Shown here: positions 33,880-45,990 of the stretch, one piece after another
How the letters are laid out: each line of letters opens with the position of its first letter
Numbering within the stretch: position 1 is the first letter of the stretch
NCBI RefSeq assembly: GCF_000275845.1
Contig: NW_006766903.1
Location: 131,452 to 195,451, forward strand
Length of the DNA: 64,000 nt
Reading direction: 5' to 3'
Origin: Dichomitus squalens LYAD-421 SS1
Lineage: Eukaryota; Basidiomycota; Agaricomycetes; Polyporales; Polyporaceae
Translations under genes and position numbers: made by a program
Notes under the pieces: model-generated
Told to the model about the DNA's origin: nothing
What the model saw: the letters and a program-made list of their open reading frames with translations, nothing else
Databases searched by the model: none

Positions 33880-36109
33880 ATGTCAGCCTCCAACCTGCCT
33901 AATTCCTTAGCGCTATCCCCCGAAATCCCTGTGGACAACACACTTGGTGCATGGCTTATCGGATCTTTTTGCAGTGTGTTGTGCGTCTCCGTACTCCAAG
34001 CCCCAGATGCGGCACAACTCATTTATAAGAGCACTGCAGTCTTAGCGGCATTACTTATTTGCAAGCATACCAATATTGGCGCAACTTTCCTGAAGACCCA
34101 CGACTGATGAAGATATGGGTGAGGATACAATAGTAAATTCAATACTCTCATGTTGTGAGCTGATTAGTGTCTTAGGTCGGTGTTGTCATGTGAGTTTTGG
34201 CCCATATCCCCTTATCTAATCCGAGACTGAGTTTTGAGTCAGAGTGCTCGAGACGTTTACAACATTCATCGTACTCCACACCAGGTACATGACTGCTTTT
34301 TGCTGTTTATGTTCAATAAAGGTGTCGCAAAAGTTGATGTTGTCATTCATAAGCTACTACTACATCGTTGCTCACTACTGGAATCCACTGTTCTTATTCC
34401 TAGCCCCGCCCGTCTGGTGAGAGTTATGCCGCTCCTTTCTCTCCTTCCTTTTGAATGTGCAGGTCTCTACTGGTCGGCCAGGTCAACTCAGGTATGATCG
34501 CTCTATCTGCTATGGAAGCCTGGACTGATTCGAGGAAACAAGCTTCTACCTCTCGTCGGGGTAAGTGGCAGCCATGCAGCCCATTACCTTGACCGCTTAC
34601 AGCCCTTTATTCTACAAAGTTCATAACCGGGATGACATGTCAATGGTGCGCACTTGCTGAGATCCTGAAACTGTAACAGCCTTCTCTAGAAATACCCTTG
34701 CATGCAGCTTCTTTGCTAGACGTGTATGGATGAGTACGTCCTCGCCAGAGTTTCCGCTCATGCAGAACTGACAATTTTCAGTGTCTAGGAAGTTCCGCCC
34801 GGTTGTCATTGCAGCGGCAAGTTGAACTGCTGTATAGTCTATTGTCCGAAGTCATGCGCTAACATTAACAAATGACAGGCTCTGATGATAGCGGGATATG
34901 GCGGTAATGAGGTCTCTATGTCCATGAATCGCGGAACCGCTTACATTGTATTGTAATCCATCTTAAGCATGCTACACTGGTAGGATATACCCTTTTACTC
35001 TGCAAGCATCAAACTCATAAGTCCCCGCGCCCATTGCTTCCAGTGATATCGGTGAAATTGTTCATATCATATGTCCCTATAGTCTTCGTCCCTCTGCTTT
35101 CTGATATGGGGACTTTCCAGGTTCAAGGCTCTTGCGCTGTTAGAGCTATTTAGTTTCTCCCTCCGTTCACCAAGTGAATTATCAGTGACATATCTACTTT
35201 CAGTGGCTGGTCTCTGCTGGCTCTGCTATTCAGATGGGTGCAGATCTCACTATCACCGGATCTCTCGTCTACATTCTGGGTCACTTCCGCACGGGATTCA
35301 AGAAGTGAAGAGCACTTCATTCATTGTATCACGGTATAACATGCTGATTCAGTGGTTTGATACAGAACTGACGCTAGACTCGATCTCCTCATCGCATATG
35401 CCCTCAGCACAGGTGAGCATATACTTTGTCCAAGTAGAGTGCATGTTCTCACCTGAATCCAGGCCTCGTTACTTGGTAGGCCGATCAGCTAGACCTTTTC
35501 AATAGCCTGCTGACATCTGCGTTGAAGCCTGTTTCATGTCTTGAACGTCATAGCGGTGAGCACATCACTCCACCCATGAGGCTACACCGGCTTATAACAT
35601 CATAGTCGGCTGTGTGGCAACGTAACCTCATATGGATGGTGCCCACCTCCGTCCTGTTCAAATGTGTGTCTTCGATCTGTAGCTATTCTAAGGGACCACG
35701 CACTGACCACTGCCTCTAACGTAGTATACGCGAACAATTTCCTCGTGGCGTGAGTCGAAGCTATGACTCACATTTGGAGAAGGACATCTAATGTGAACCT
35801 AGCTTGAATTCCCGCAAGGCCCTTGGAATCATGGGAGACGAGGATGAGAGAACCTCACACTCGTCCCATAATCAACATAACATGGGCAAGACAGCGGACT
35901 CCAGTGTATGTTTCCGGTGCTCATGACCAGAGCGAGCCTGATCTAACTAGTCACAATAGCGGAACGGAGGCATTGATGGTCGCGCAGCACAAACCGCCCC
36001 AGTGCAGCTCAGAATCATGCAGCATACCACCTCGGAGACACACATGGACTCGGTTGATCTGGAGACCAAGAGCAAGGGGTCACCCGACGATGTGGTGCAC
36101 ATTGTATGA
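33880..36109 (+). CDS. DUF6534 multi-pass membrane protein (copy C, one donor lost)
   Basis: Twenty-two exons can be placed exactly as in copies A, B and D, and the sum would be 343 aa. Marks are 'DNTLGAWLIGSFCSV', 'YLQAYQYWRNFPEDPR', 'YYYIVAHYWNPLFLFLAPP', 'FFARRVWM', 'SAIQMGADLTITGS', 'HFRTGFK' and 'LLIAYALSTG'. The tail ends 'DDVVHIV'. Exon 14 (35121-35160, '..ALLELFSFS') is followed by CTCCGT instead of a GT donor, and no nearby GT restores phase with exon 15 (35204). The intron after exon 10 (from 34817) uses a GC donor (GCAAGT) like copy B. This copy is either a very recent pseudogene or uses a splice I cannot see. Confidence 0.72.
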
Positions 36110-37397
36110 GTCACTATGCGTGGCACAATATAGGCTACTGTGATTCCCCAGTGCGAGTGATTCCACGTATCGGACTCAGGCATCAGCAAAAATGTCCAAT
36201 CGTTGCAACGCGGTTTGTATTGGCAATGTAAGGAGTGCTTGCATAGGATTTCATCATAGTGCTAGTCTTGGCGAGATGAGTGTTGCATTGGCGTTAGATA
36301 TGAGAGCTTAATATTTGTGATCACTGTAGTATATAGAACCGTCATTGTAACTCATCAGATTGCACTGGAACACATAGGCATGACTGGTCAGGAATTCCAA
36401 TGTGAGTAGGGTGTTCCATTGCCATTAGCATCATACACCTGGCCAAGTAGTGGTTCGGCAATGGGAGTCTGTAGCAGGCACACCGCCCGTAAATCCGGCA
36501 CGATATCGCTCAGGAATGTATGCGAAAAATGATATGAATTAAGATGACTACAATGCAAAAATACATGGGACCGTCTTCCTAACTCGGATACCCTCGTGCC
36601 ACACGCCCTTGGTTTTGCTGACGACCCACGCACGCTGTCCTCCACCCTCTTCCCCGTCTCGATTGCTGCGTTCGCAGGCGCTGGCAGGGTCAAGGGCAAC
36701 ACCGAGCACAAGATGCACGGAGCGGGGAGTACTGCGCGGTCTTGAAGACTGAGGTGTGGAGGAGGGGCGTTGCGTAGCCCAGGAGGGAGGTGGACGGTTT
36801 GGGTGCCAATGCAGCGGTAGCGTGGGAGCAGGGTACGGTGAGACAGGGAGAGTGAAGGGACAACGGAGAGGATGGGACGTACATGGAGGCGCTTGCTGGC
36901 CTCTGCGCAGGAAGGGCTGGGAGTTGACGGATGGTGGGGATACCGCCAGACGTACACCTGACCGGCGCAAGAGGCGAGACCCAGGGGCGCAACCGCACCC
37001 AAAGGCCGCAGGTTTATAGCCCGTTCCCTTGCCTTAAATGGCCGGGACTGGGCGGACGTCCGCAACGCACCTTTCCTGAGCCCTGCCCCCTTCCACACCA
37101 TTTACGTACTCGAACGTCTCACTCTCGCCCCTGTCTGTACCCTGGCACATCCCCTTGCACCATCCCTCATCGACATCTCTCCCACCACACACCCTTAGAT
37201 TGCATGAGCATCCTGCTCAACTATGTCCCGCCGACCTCCATCATCACCCAAGTAGACAACAATGTATTTACTGCCTACCATGAGGCTCAGCCTCGCAGGG
37301 CAATAAACGGGATCTAGAAGAAGAAGAAGAAGGGCTGGGAGTCGCATCCGAGCGTGAAGACAACGTCGACCACATGTCCGAGGTGTATCTCTGGCTG
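36110..37397. other. spacer with GC-rich open stretch
   Basis: A 237-codon minus-strand ORF (36388-37101) starts at an ATG but shows no family motif. Overlapping frames are open too, so composition may explain it. A short (GAA)n run sits near 37316-37331. Confidence 0.35.
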
Positions 37398-38020
37398 GCG
37401 AACTAGGCTGAGCGGCGCTGTGCAATGGCAGAAAACTCCCCAAGTTGCGAAGTTGCGCAGCTTGATATATGCGAAGCGCTTGAGGTATAGATCCGTGGAT
37501 GTGATGCCTGACACCAATGTGAGGCTGGGGTTTGCTGTATGCGCTGAAACACAGATGTACTTACCTTACCGTTAGCGCGACTCGGAGTTCTTGATGGAAC
37601 AGTACGAACCTCTGCTACAATGGAATCAAACGCGCTCTCCGCAGATTCCCAGATAGCGACAGTAGTCAAGGCCAAGTATAAGACATGAGTGACAAGCGAC
37701 CAGTGGCGCGTGGGCGGCAGCGGCACCCATCATCCTCGCAGGATATGCACCGTGAAAGGCTTGAGCAGCCTCAGCACGAACCATAGCTGATAGAGAGTAG
37801 GCAGCACGACCGACTGTCCAAGGGCAGACACCGCCAAGTATGGTACAGTCAGTGTGAGGGTATACACGAGCATCGTAAGTATGAAGTTGGCCGTGCACAT
37901 GAGACCAACCGAATGGAGTGCGAGGGTTAGTCTACTTACCGCTATAGCAAGCGAACCAGTCAGGTCCGCAATAGCGGGATTTCTTCGAGTAGGCGATAAG
38001 CTTGATGGTAGGAGAGGAAA
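37398..38020 (-). pseudogene. NDC1-like nucleoporin fragment
   Basis: A minus-strand frame gives a hydrophobic region ('ALHSVGLMCTANFILTML', 'LWFVLRLLKPFTVHILRG'), then an in-frame TGA (37730-37732), then 'HVLYLALTTVAIWESAESAF'. After a GTAAGG...ATACAG intron the reading continues 'NPSLTLVSGITSTDLYLKRF'. The order helix - 'FLRG' - helix with 'WE' - 'NPN.TL.SG..S.D.Y...FA' is what I know from fungal Ndc1/Nup membrane nucleoporins. The C-terminal half of the family is absent and the nonsense codon is in frame, so this is a broken fragment. The assignment rests on motif order only. Confidence 0.5.
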
Positions 38021-38289
38021 GGAAAGGAGCAATGAGTGATTTGCGTGCTTGCTTGCGCTTATGAGGAAAAACCGACGAGCACGACAGGTCGCGAACGATG
38101 ACCTCACATGTGCCGGAGTATTGAAGCTGGCCACGATCCGCTGCCTTGACCCTAACCCAACCCTCTTCTCCTCACCCTCCAGCCCATCTTCGGAGGCAAG
38201 GGACTTCAAAATCGCTTTCGATTGAGGCATCAAGAATCGATGACTTGAAGGGCAACGCAGTAGCGTCAGACACCATGCACTGGACAAGT

Positions 38290-41227
38290 TGCCATGGACT
38301 TGGGGGACCGCAGGAGACTTTGCTCATGCTGAGCACGCAAAACTGATGTGTGAGAAGCAAGGGATAGATCTGGCAGGATAGAGCTTTGAAACCGGTTGAA
38401 GCCCGCTCGGGGAGAGCGATCGACGACGAGAGACAGTACTTTGTAGCGGTGACGGGTGAGGTGTGCTGCGGGCGAAGGAGCGATCAGCGCCGTGGGTGGG
38501 CGGCAATTTGAGCGACAGAGGCATACAGTCTCACCCGTGCACATGTCATTCCCATTCTGTAAGTATGTCAAGCAATGGTCAATCTATAAGTTATATATGG
38601 CGAGTTTCTTGCAGGCAATGTCATTGCCATCAAAATCCCCGACGGCCTTATTATCGACTCGCCCCGCCAAGGTTTGCAATGGCGAGCTTATGCGTTCCAA
38701 TTCCCTGCTTGCCAATTTTGGTGTTACCATTCCGGGCACGCGTTGCATTGCCACTGCCACGGTTCAGCACATTTGCTGATGCCGGGTTAGAGATTGGGCA
38801 CGCACATTGAAACGGTGGATCGCGCATACCTCCATCTCTTGGAGGTGCATTCGTGAGAGGTGCTTGCAGTTATTGACCTGTATGTAGGCTACATTGATGT
38901 AAGACTTACGTCCGTGTGGTGATGAGCCTGAGCGATGGTGTCTGCATATGTCTTGCTTCAAGCTAAAAGTACCTCCTCAGTTCCAATCAACTTGTTCGTT
39001 TGGGGGATCTGAAGCCCAAAGTCCTGCTGTCTTTCCCAGTTTCCACCGGAGGAAGTGTTGGAGACGCAGTCATCCACTCTTCTCTCGTAGAGAAAGTGTG
39101 ACGGCAACGTAGACATATGGGAGGTTGGCGTGCGTACGGATATCGTTTCGTTGATCGCGTTGTGCTCTTTCGTGCCGTCGTTGTTGTCCATACCTACGTG
39201 TTGATGGCCTTCTTTCCCATCTAGTACTCGTCTGAGGTATGCGTATGATCATACATGAGCTTCGATAGTTCCATGCCCACAAGCAATACGCTATGGAAGT
39301 CTGACGAAGATATATTCTGAGCGCTAGAGATATAACACAAACCAGAAGGTGACAGCTGCCTGCCCGATGGCCGTTCGACACTGCATCTCAACATCTCGAA
39401 AGATATGTTCTCCTGTGCTTAGGCACACCATATCTGCAAAAACTCGCCTACCGCGACAGCGAGTACAGCCATTCTCTCTCAGCGATCTTACGCACACCAC
39501 AGTTCAGACACACCTCAAACGACCCGGATAAAGCAGAACCAAATTTAAAGTCGAGATTGGTACCGGATGAGATGGATAGGAGGAGCGATCACCTTCAATC
39601 CACTGAACCTTCCTAGGGCACGTCTAGAGCTGCCTGTGCACCACCCTACATATAGTATAGATTGAGCTGCCGACCGTTCTTTCCTGTCGCATTCGCATGC
39701 GTGCAAGCACGATAGTGACACGATCGTCAGTGAACGTCGCGAGTCGCTGCTCTTCGGGAGCGGCGATGCGCCCCTCCGCATACTCAACGGTATTGATCTC
39801 GTCAAGAGATCAAGCTGAAGATTGAGAACACGCACCTTCGACATCCTACGTCGGACGGTACAATAGCTCACCAAGCCACATCTTGCCGAAAGCGAGCCTC
39901 GCCCATCTGGCACGCATCCTCGCCCATTCTTGTCCCCGCTCGATTCTAGAGCTTTTGGACCACCGCTGCGAGTACTTGCTGCCCTAGCCTTCCTTCTGTC
40001 CCGTGCTCAACCCATCCATCGGTCCACTTACGCAGCTGCAATAGCACGTCCTCGTGTTCGTCTTAGCCTGCTGACGCGGAGGTTCGTGAAGCTGTCCACT
40101 GTATTTGGTCGGCCTCATGAAGACCCGATTGCATCCTGATTTCGAGAATTTGAGTGCAGTGTCGTTCGGCCATCCAACCCTTACAGCTCACGTTGCTAGC
40201 ACGACAGCATGCTCTGCCACAGATAGACTCGATATTTCTTCACGATGAGACCTCTATGTGCGAGAGGGCGGCACCCGAGAGCCCGTGTTGGATGAGTAAT
40301 GCTCACAAGACCTGAGCAGGCTTGCGTCGCTAGGAACTCTGAGCGACTCCGATGCACACGAGAGAAGGCGGGGTAATAGTCAAAAGGCAGGGCATAGAGA
40401 TCCAGAGGCGAAAGGATCAGATAGAGAGAGGAAGAGTTAGGTCGGAGAACGCAGTATGAGCGTCGCCCGGCGGGCGCAAGAATTCGATGTGTCTTACCGT
40501 GGGGAGCATCGTCGGGGAAGAATCGGAGCGTTACGACTTCATCGGAGAATGTCGGGTTCAGCTCTGTTTCGGCGCTTATGCCATGCAGACTCTTGCGACT
40601 CGTTCGGGCTCATTCTGCTCTGGTTTCTATACTTGTATAACAAAATGACTGAAACATAAGCATTTCACGCACTGCTGAGTATCGGTTCAGCTCACCAGTG
40701 GCGTGCCTTAGTGTAGACTGCGACCTTCGCATCGATCCTTGCTCATAAATAGCCATCCACGGCGCTACAAGCGGTTCATCTGCATCCGCCGCTGCGCACG
40801 AGGCGTGGGATCAAGTCACCGGTTCGTAGACTCCTGTTGAAATTACAGGCCGTTGCTTATCAACTGAACTTTGCTAGGAGTTCCACCTACGTCAGCATCA
40901 CAGGTATCAATACAATGCTGTATCCGACGTCTCCTATGGCGGGGGCTCGTCATGCAACAACAGTGCGCCTACAGGTAGAGCAGCCTCGTCCATGCTCACG
41001 ACATTTCTGTTCTAATAGTACGGAGAAAGTCCACCATATAGTTATAGTCACATATTCTTCTTGACTTCCCGTGGCGATTTTATAGTATTTCACCTCCGAG
41101 CATCGTGCGGACGACCAGACTGCGGTCCGTCAAGCCCGTGGCGTGGGCAACTGCGCACTTGATAGTCCGGGTGCGCTTGCATTTCTCCTAATACACTTCG
41201 CTCCTCCTCGAACCAAGAGTCTTAGAA
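38290..41227. other. long gene-poor stretch
   Basis: No gene is recognised. A minus-strand open segment (39624-39960) could be two exons of an unknown gene: '..KMWLGELLYRPT', then a possible GTAGGA...ACGAG intron, then 'INTVEYAEGRIAAPEEQR' and 'DDRVTIVLARM' to a TAG. I could not connect it to a family or to upstream exons. Confidence 0.3.
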
Positions 41228-43219
41228 ATGTCCTCCTGGCTTCCCATCCACCGCAAAGAAGGCTCTCCACGGATATTATGGCACAGACCGCCCAAGATCA
41301 GCCGAACGATGCTATGGCTAATGCTAGCTGCCACATTCGTCGTGAGCATTCCTCCAGATCTATACCTAGCTTCTGCAGCTTATTCAATTCACTCTCTATT
41401 TCCGGACGTAGTTTTCCCTGCATACCTTGCTCCGACATTGGCAGCCGGAGTATGCGCGTTTGACCTCAGTGTCTAACTACGGTATGCACGTCCAGCCGCC
41501 GCTACCCAATCCCACTGTCTCCTCGTCGGACTCCGTTCCTCAGCCCGCATCCAGCGAACCGTTCGCCGAGTATCAAATGGGAACGAACACTACACACAGA
41601 GCCAATGCTGTTCTCCTTATGCTCGTGCGCAACTCGGAGCTAGAAGGCGCATTATCCAGCGTAATGCAGCTGGAAGAACGTTTCAACAGGCGCTTTGGTT
41701 ACCCCTGGGTATTCCTGAACGACGTCCCGTTCACCGACGATTTCATGCAGTAAGTCTTGGTTGAATATGTGGGTGACATCAGATGAGCTATACCGGACAT
41801 AATAGGAAGATGAGCGGTGCCATCGCTGGACCCGTCTCTTATGGACTTATCCCGAGGGAGCATTGGTTGCAGCCGGACTGGATAGACGAAGAGAGAGCTG
41901 CAGCGAACAGAGCTCAGATGGTAGCTGACAATGTCGTATATGGAGGTGAGTTAGCTTTCAAATGTCATATGTTCAACCGAAGTCATTGTCGGCGACAACT
42001 ACAGAAAGCGTGTCGTGAGTCTCCCCCATGTGCATTCTCCGTACTCCGTGCTTAACTCTGAAAATAGCTATCGTAACATGTGCCGCTTCAATTCCGGAGT
42101 GAGAGTCCCCGTCCGTCTCGGTCTTGTCTATGCTCTCTGACTAGCGACAGTTCTTCTACAGACATCCCCTCGTACGAAACTACAAATGGTACTGGCGAGT
42201 CGAGTACGTCCTCCTAGCCCTTGGTGAAGAGCACAGCCTAAATCCTGACAGGCCTAGTGTCAATTTCCTGTGCGATACGGACCACGACCCGTTTCTCTTC
42301 ATGGAAGAAAACGAAAAGGTCTACGGTGAGTCATCTTTGCGTGTCGTGCATTCCGGTGATCTGAATGCTTCATTATCAAAGGTTTCACCATTACGCCATA
42401 TGAGTGGCCGCTGACTGTCCCAACGTTATGGGGCGCCGTCAAAGGCGAGGCTACCACTTGCTTGGTCGATGCTCAATGTTGCTCAACGGCAGGACGTGTC
42501 ACAGAGTTCACCACCACGTATCCGCAGTATATCGCTCCCAACAACGCGATGGATTTCCTCACCGACGATGGCGGTGAGACTTATAACATGTGTCACTGTA
42601 CGTATTTTCTCACAATCTGTGCGAGTTATTGCCAGCTAAACAGTGATGACGCAGTCTGGAGCAACTTTGAGATCGCGAATATGGACTTCTGGCGGGGCGA
42701 AGCTTACAGCAAGTTTTTCGAACACCTAGAGTCCAAGGGCGGATTCTATTACGAGGTGGGTATCTGTTCTCCTCTGATTTGTTGATCCCTACGTTCATCT
42801 CACGCACCTTGTGGCACATCAACACTTCCATCGCGACCGATGAAATGCACTAAATAGCGCTGGGGCGACGCTCCTGTCCACAGCATCGGGGCTGCGCTCT
42901 TCGCCCGCAAAGATCAGATTCACTTCTTCGACGATATCGGGTATCAGCATCCACCCTTCATGCACTGTCCACGTCACCAGACCGTACGTAAGGAACGGAA
43001 CTGCTCGTGTTCGCCGTTTGGCAGCTTCGGTCAGTAGTTCAAATCGTTGTCGTCCGCCCCGTCGGCGCTACGTCCGATGCCAGTGTGGTTCCGGGCTCTC
43101 GAAGCGCGGTATGGGACAGCTGCTGAAAAATTCCACGTTCGCTGACGCACGTTCCCTTCTGGACAGATTACAACGGGTACTCGTGCTTGCGTAAATGGGA
43201 GCTGGTGGCGCGCATTTGA
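41228..43219 (+). CDS. GT15 alpha-1,2-mannosyltransferase (KRE2/MNT1/KTR family)
   Basis: Twelve exons give 424 aa: 41228-41407, 41445-41749, 41806-41945, 42005-42014, 42068-42098, 42151-42203, 42252-42325, 42382-42444, 42505-42597, 42655-42755, 42858-43029, 43167-43219. A short cytosolic tail and a signal anchor ('TMLWLMLAATFVVSI') precede a Ser/Pro stem and the catalytic domain. Family blocks are 'RANAVLLMLVRNSELEG', 'FNRRFGYPWVFLNDVPFTD', 'YGLIPREHWLQPDWIDEE', 'SYRNMCRFNSG', 'YYWRVEP'-type 'WYWRVEPSVNFLCD', 'PYEWPLTVPTLW', 'MCHFWSNFEIANMDFWRGEAY' and 'GFYYERWGDAPVHSI'. The enzyme adds alpha-1,2-mannose to O- and N-glycans in the Golgi. Exon 4 is 10 nt, and the intron after exon 8 starts with GC. 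The first splice (a 37 nt intron) is the least certain. Confidence 0.92.
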
Positions 43220-43734
43220 CGTTCTGGCAGTCTCTTTGGTACCCCGATGCGCCGGCGTCGCATTGTCCACACAGCCTACAAGATAATGTCCGGCAGACCG
43301 TTCTCATCCGTTGTTTATTCCGAAGCAGGTGAGAAACCCAGACGACCCCGCCTTGCTGTTGCGATGCGGCGGATGAGAAAAGTCTACAGTAATTGATCTG
43401 CACGAGAAACTTGGAGCGAGGGAGAGTCCCTCTTTATGAAGCAGGTCTTGTCTTCCTATTAGATAGACGAGCGAGCGGCGTCTACAGTGTCTGCGTATTG
43501 TATCCTGTGGGAACTTATCAACAGCTGTCCCCCAATCTACGTTACTGCAAGTACTCCCAGGTTGATGTTGAGATAGCATCCAACGGAAGCAATACACAGC
43601 GTGTGCGAGAAGACTTCGCTGGTCAGAAGTCCCGAGCCAGAGTAGACACTTCAATCCTCCATTTACATACAGTGCCCCAGTGAAGAGCGCACACGCGCGT
43701 GCGACCCCATAGCATTCGAGTGGCGTTCTCAACT

Positions 43735-44885
43735 TCTGCAGATGTTGCTAGAGATGCTAGCGCCTGAAAAAGGCCATGAATGTGGGAGCACCGCAGGTAA
43801 GAGCTCAGCGACATCTACGAAGGCCGCTGAGAAAACAGAAAACGGGGCTGCGACAGAGGCGGTCGAGGAGCTCGAGAAATGTCCGGCTGCGGTTTCGGCT
43901 AGTGTTGCCGCCAATTCGAGTCAGCCAAGCCAAGCCAGTGGGGCTTGATCAAGTGGGGCAAGCCAGCCGGATCCAGCCGAGCCGGCATCCAGCTGATTCG
44001 TAGCCAGCTGCCCAGCTCGCGCCCAGCTCCAGCTTGATGGGCTGACCGGCTGGCAAGCTACGCGCCTTATATGGAACTCAGATGCGCGCAGCTTCGAATG
44101 TGAGTGGACGGAAAGAGACAAGCCATATATACATTATAAGTTATGTACAGAACGACTGCTAATGGTGAGGAAATTGTGCAGAAGACGGGCAAAGCAAAAA
44201 ATTGACGGGATACAAGAGTCACATCTCGCCTTCTGTGTCAGGATCATTCAAGGTGAGCTCCTCAATGCGGGTAACAAAGTTCCCCATGAGGTCCAGTCAC
44301 TCCTGTTTGTACCGGAACTACAAGACTTGAAGGGCCTCCATGAGTACTCGGACTCCATCTCCTCGCGAAATAAGGGTGAAACCGCCGCCATCACAGCCGG
44401 TAAGTGGATGGGAGTTTGTGAGGCAGATGGCTCAAAAACGCGTGAATCTGTCTATGAGAACACATAATCTAGCTATAAATACATTACACAGTATGAGTAG
44501 ATATGGTTGGCTCTTGCTATGGCGAGGAAGGGGATAACGCGATGTGAGGATGGGGTGACATGGCAAGCGATATGGAGCGTTCAGTATCAGATGTCGAGCG
44601 CTTCGTGGGTAGGTCTTTCCATTACCGGCAATCCATCACGAAATGGGGTCATCACGACCAGCCAGCTGGACTCTCTCCGACCATTCCCCTGGGCTGCAGC
44701 TGATTGCGAGCTGGACCTATCGCCACGTCAGCTCGATCCACCCAGCCGGGCCAAGCTGCGTGATTTTCCAGCCAAGCCCAGCCAGCTCTCAAGCCCAACT
44801 CGAATTGGCGGCAACACTAGTTTCGGCCCCGTCCTCGACGGTGACGACCACGTGGCATGTGTTACGCTGTCTGGAGCGCCCGTAA
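43735..44885 (+). repeat. R1 repeat, copy in unit 4 (interrupted by a transposon)
   Basis: The left half runs 43735-43899 and the right half 44828-44885, with the hAT-type element in between. Removing the element and one target duplicate restores a continuous open stretch of about 70 codons from 'MLLEMLAPEKG' to 'TTTWHVLRCLERP'. Ends match the R1 copies at 20.8 and 29.6 kb. Confidence 0.6.
43900..44819. mobile_element. non-autonomous hAT-type element (MITE-like)
   Basis: The 920 bp element is bounded by perfect 22 bp terminal inverted repeats starting TAGTGTTGCCGCC (43900-43921 and 44798-44819). An exact 8 bp direct duplication GTTTCGGC flanks it at 43892-43899 and 44820-44827. An 8 bp target duplication with TAGNGTTG-type ends is the hallmark of hAT transposons. 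Subterminal regions are packed with CAGCC/AAGCC/CCAGC motifs in both orientations, as expected of transposase binding sites. No transposase ORF is present, so movement would need an enzyme from elsewhere. The perfect ends suggest a recent insertion. Confidence 0.92.
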
Positions 44886-45236
44886 TTCTGCCAGCCTTGT
44901 GCCGCCAGTGTCGGTCGACGATGTGTATCGGACAAGGTCCCCTGCTATCCTCTCTCTCCTTCTACTCTGCCGATGTGCAGGTCTTTCCTCTGATATAGTG
45001 ACTGTACACGTGGATGCCTGGCCATATTTCCCTGGATCTGTGTACATCGAGCGTTTCTCACAACACCTCGGCGGACCGGCAACTCAGGCTATGAACCAGC
45101 TTTCGCCGGCTCCCCCGACCTTCCGAGTAGGTCGCGCGCCCATTTTCTGGGATAGCATCCCCTCAAACGCTTAGAATGGTGATAACAACAGTAGCAGGGA
45201 ATATTGTTCCATACGCAAGTAGGCGGTCTCTAGACC

Positions 45237-45990
45237 TCCTCGGAAGGCGCTATGTAGTATGCGATCTACTTCCGGTGCGCGTGCCAGCAGGAACTGCCTC
45301 GAAGTACGTCTTCTGACAGCGGCATGTTTCAAGACCTCCTTTCCACTCGTCATATCTTACACAATATGATCCGCATGTATTGCAAAGCGTACACGCCGTC
45401 TCTGCCTGTACAGGAGCAGCACACGAGTTCCATATCAACGACGTCGTCGATACAAGGGTCGACTACCTCCAAGACGTCTCTCCATGCGACCTCGACATTC
45501 CCCTCTACCTTATGCCTCATAAACCTGTGTATATCCGAACGTCCTCACGGCACGCTCATCTTACATCCTCGTAGGACATCCTCCCGAGTCCCGACGACGA
45601 TCACTAAATGCGGCGCGCTGTCAGGCGCGCAGTCGCAGCCCGTAATCAGCCTCAAGCGCAGAGACAGGACACAAGATACGCTATCCTCACAAAACCTCGC
45701 CGTACGTGTATGGACCAGAAGGGCACCGCTCATGCAGGAGCACGTTCCGAACTCTCTCGCGCTCTCCGAGCTCTCCACACATGCAGTTGTGCTAGTCTTG
45801 GTCATGATTAGCAGCTCACCTTCAGCAGTTGAGCCGGCGGCTTGCGGTGCTGCTACGAGCATCTTGCGCGCTCGGAAGATGACGGCTGCGAGCTTGCCTC
45901 GGAAGCGGAAGAACAAAGGTAGAGGCGGGCTCTGTGTGGGTTGCAGAATTGGGGCAGAGCCTGGCGAAGGAGGTGTGGCTGATGCGTTAT
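45237..45990 (+). pseudogene. BTB type 1 pseudogene (unit 4)
   Basis: Starting at the end of the old exon 1 ('CDLLPVRVPAGTAS', compare 'YDLLRVLVPAGAAS'), it retains a GTACGT donor (45304) and then 'VVDTRVDYLQDVSPCDLD'. In another frame it reads 'VPTTITKCGALSGAQSQPVI' and 'MQEHVPNSLALSEL', matching 'LPTAIMKCASLPGSQLI' and 'MREHVWHAIELSAP' of the intact gene at 12.6 kb. The BTB core is gone and there are several frameshifts. Confidence 0.78.

Noticed and set aside
36388..37101. 237-codon minus-strand ORF in a GC-rich stretch
   Set aside because: Overlapping frames are open too, composition is Pro/Arg/Ser biased and no domain is visible.
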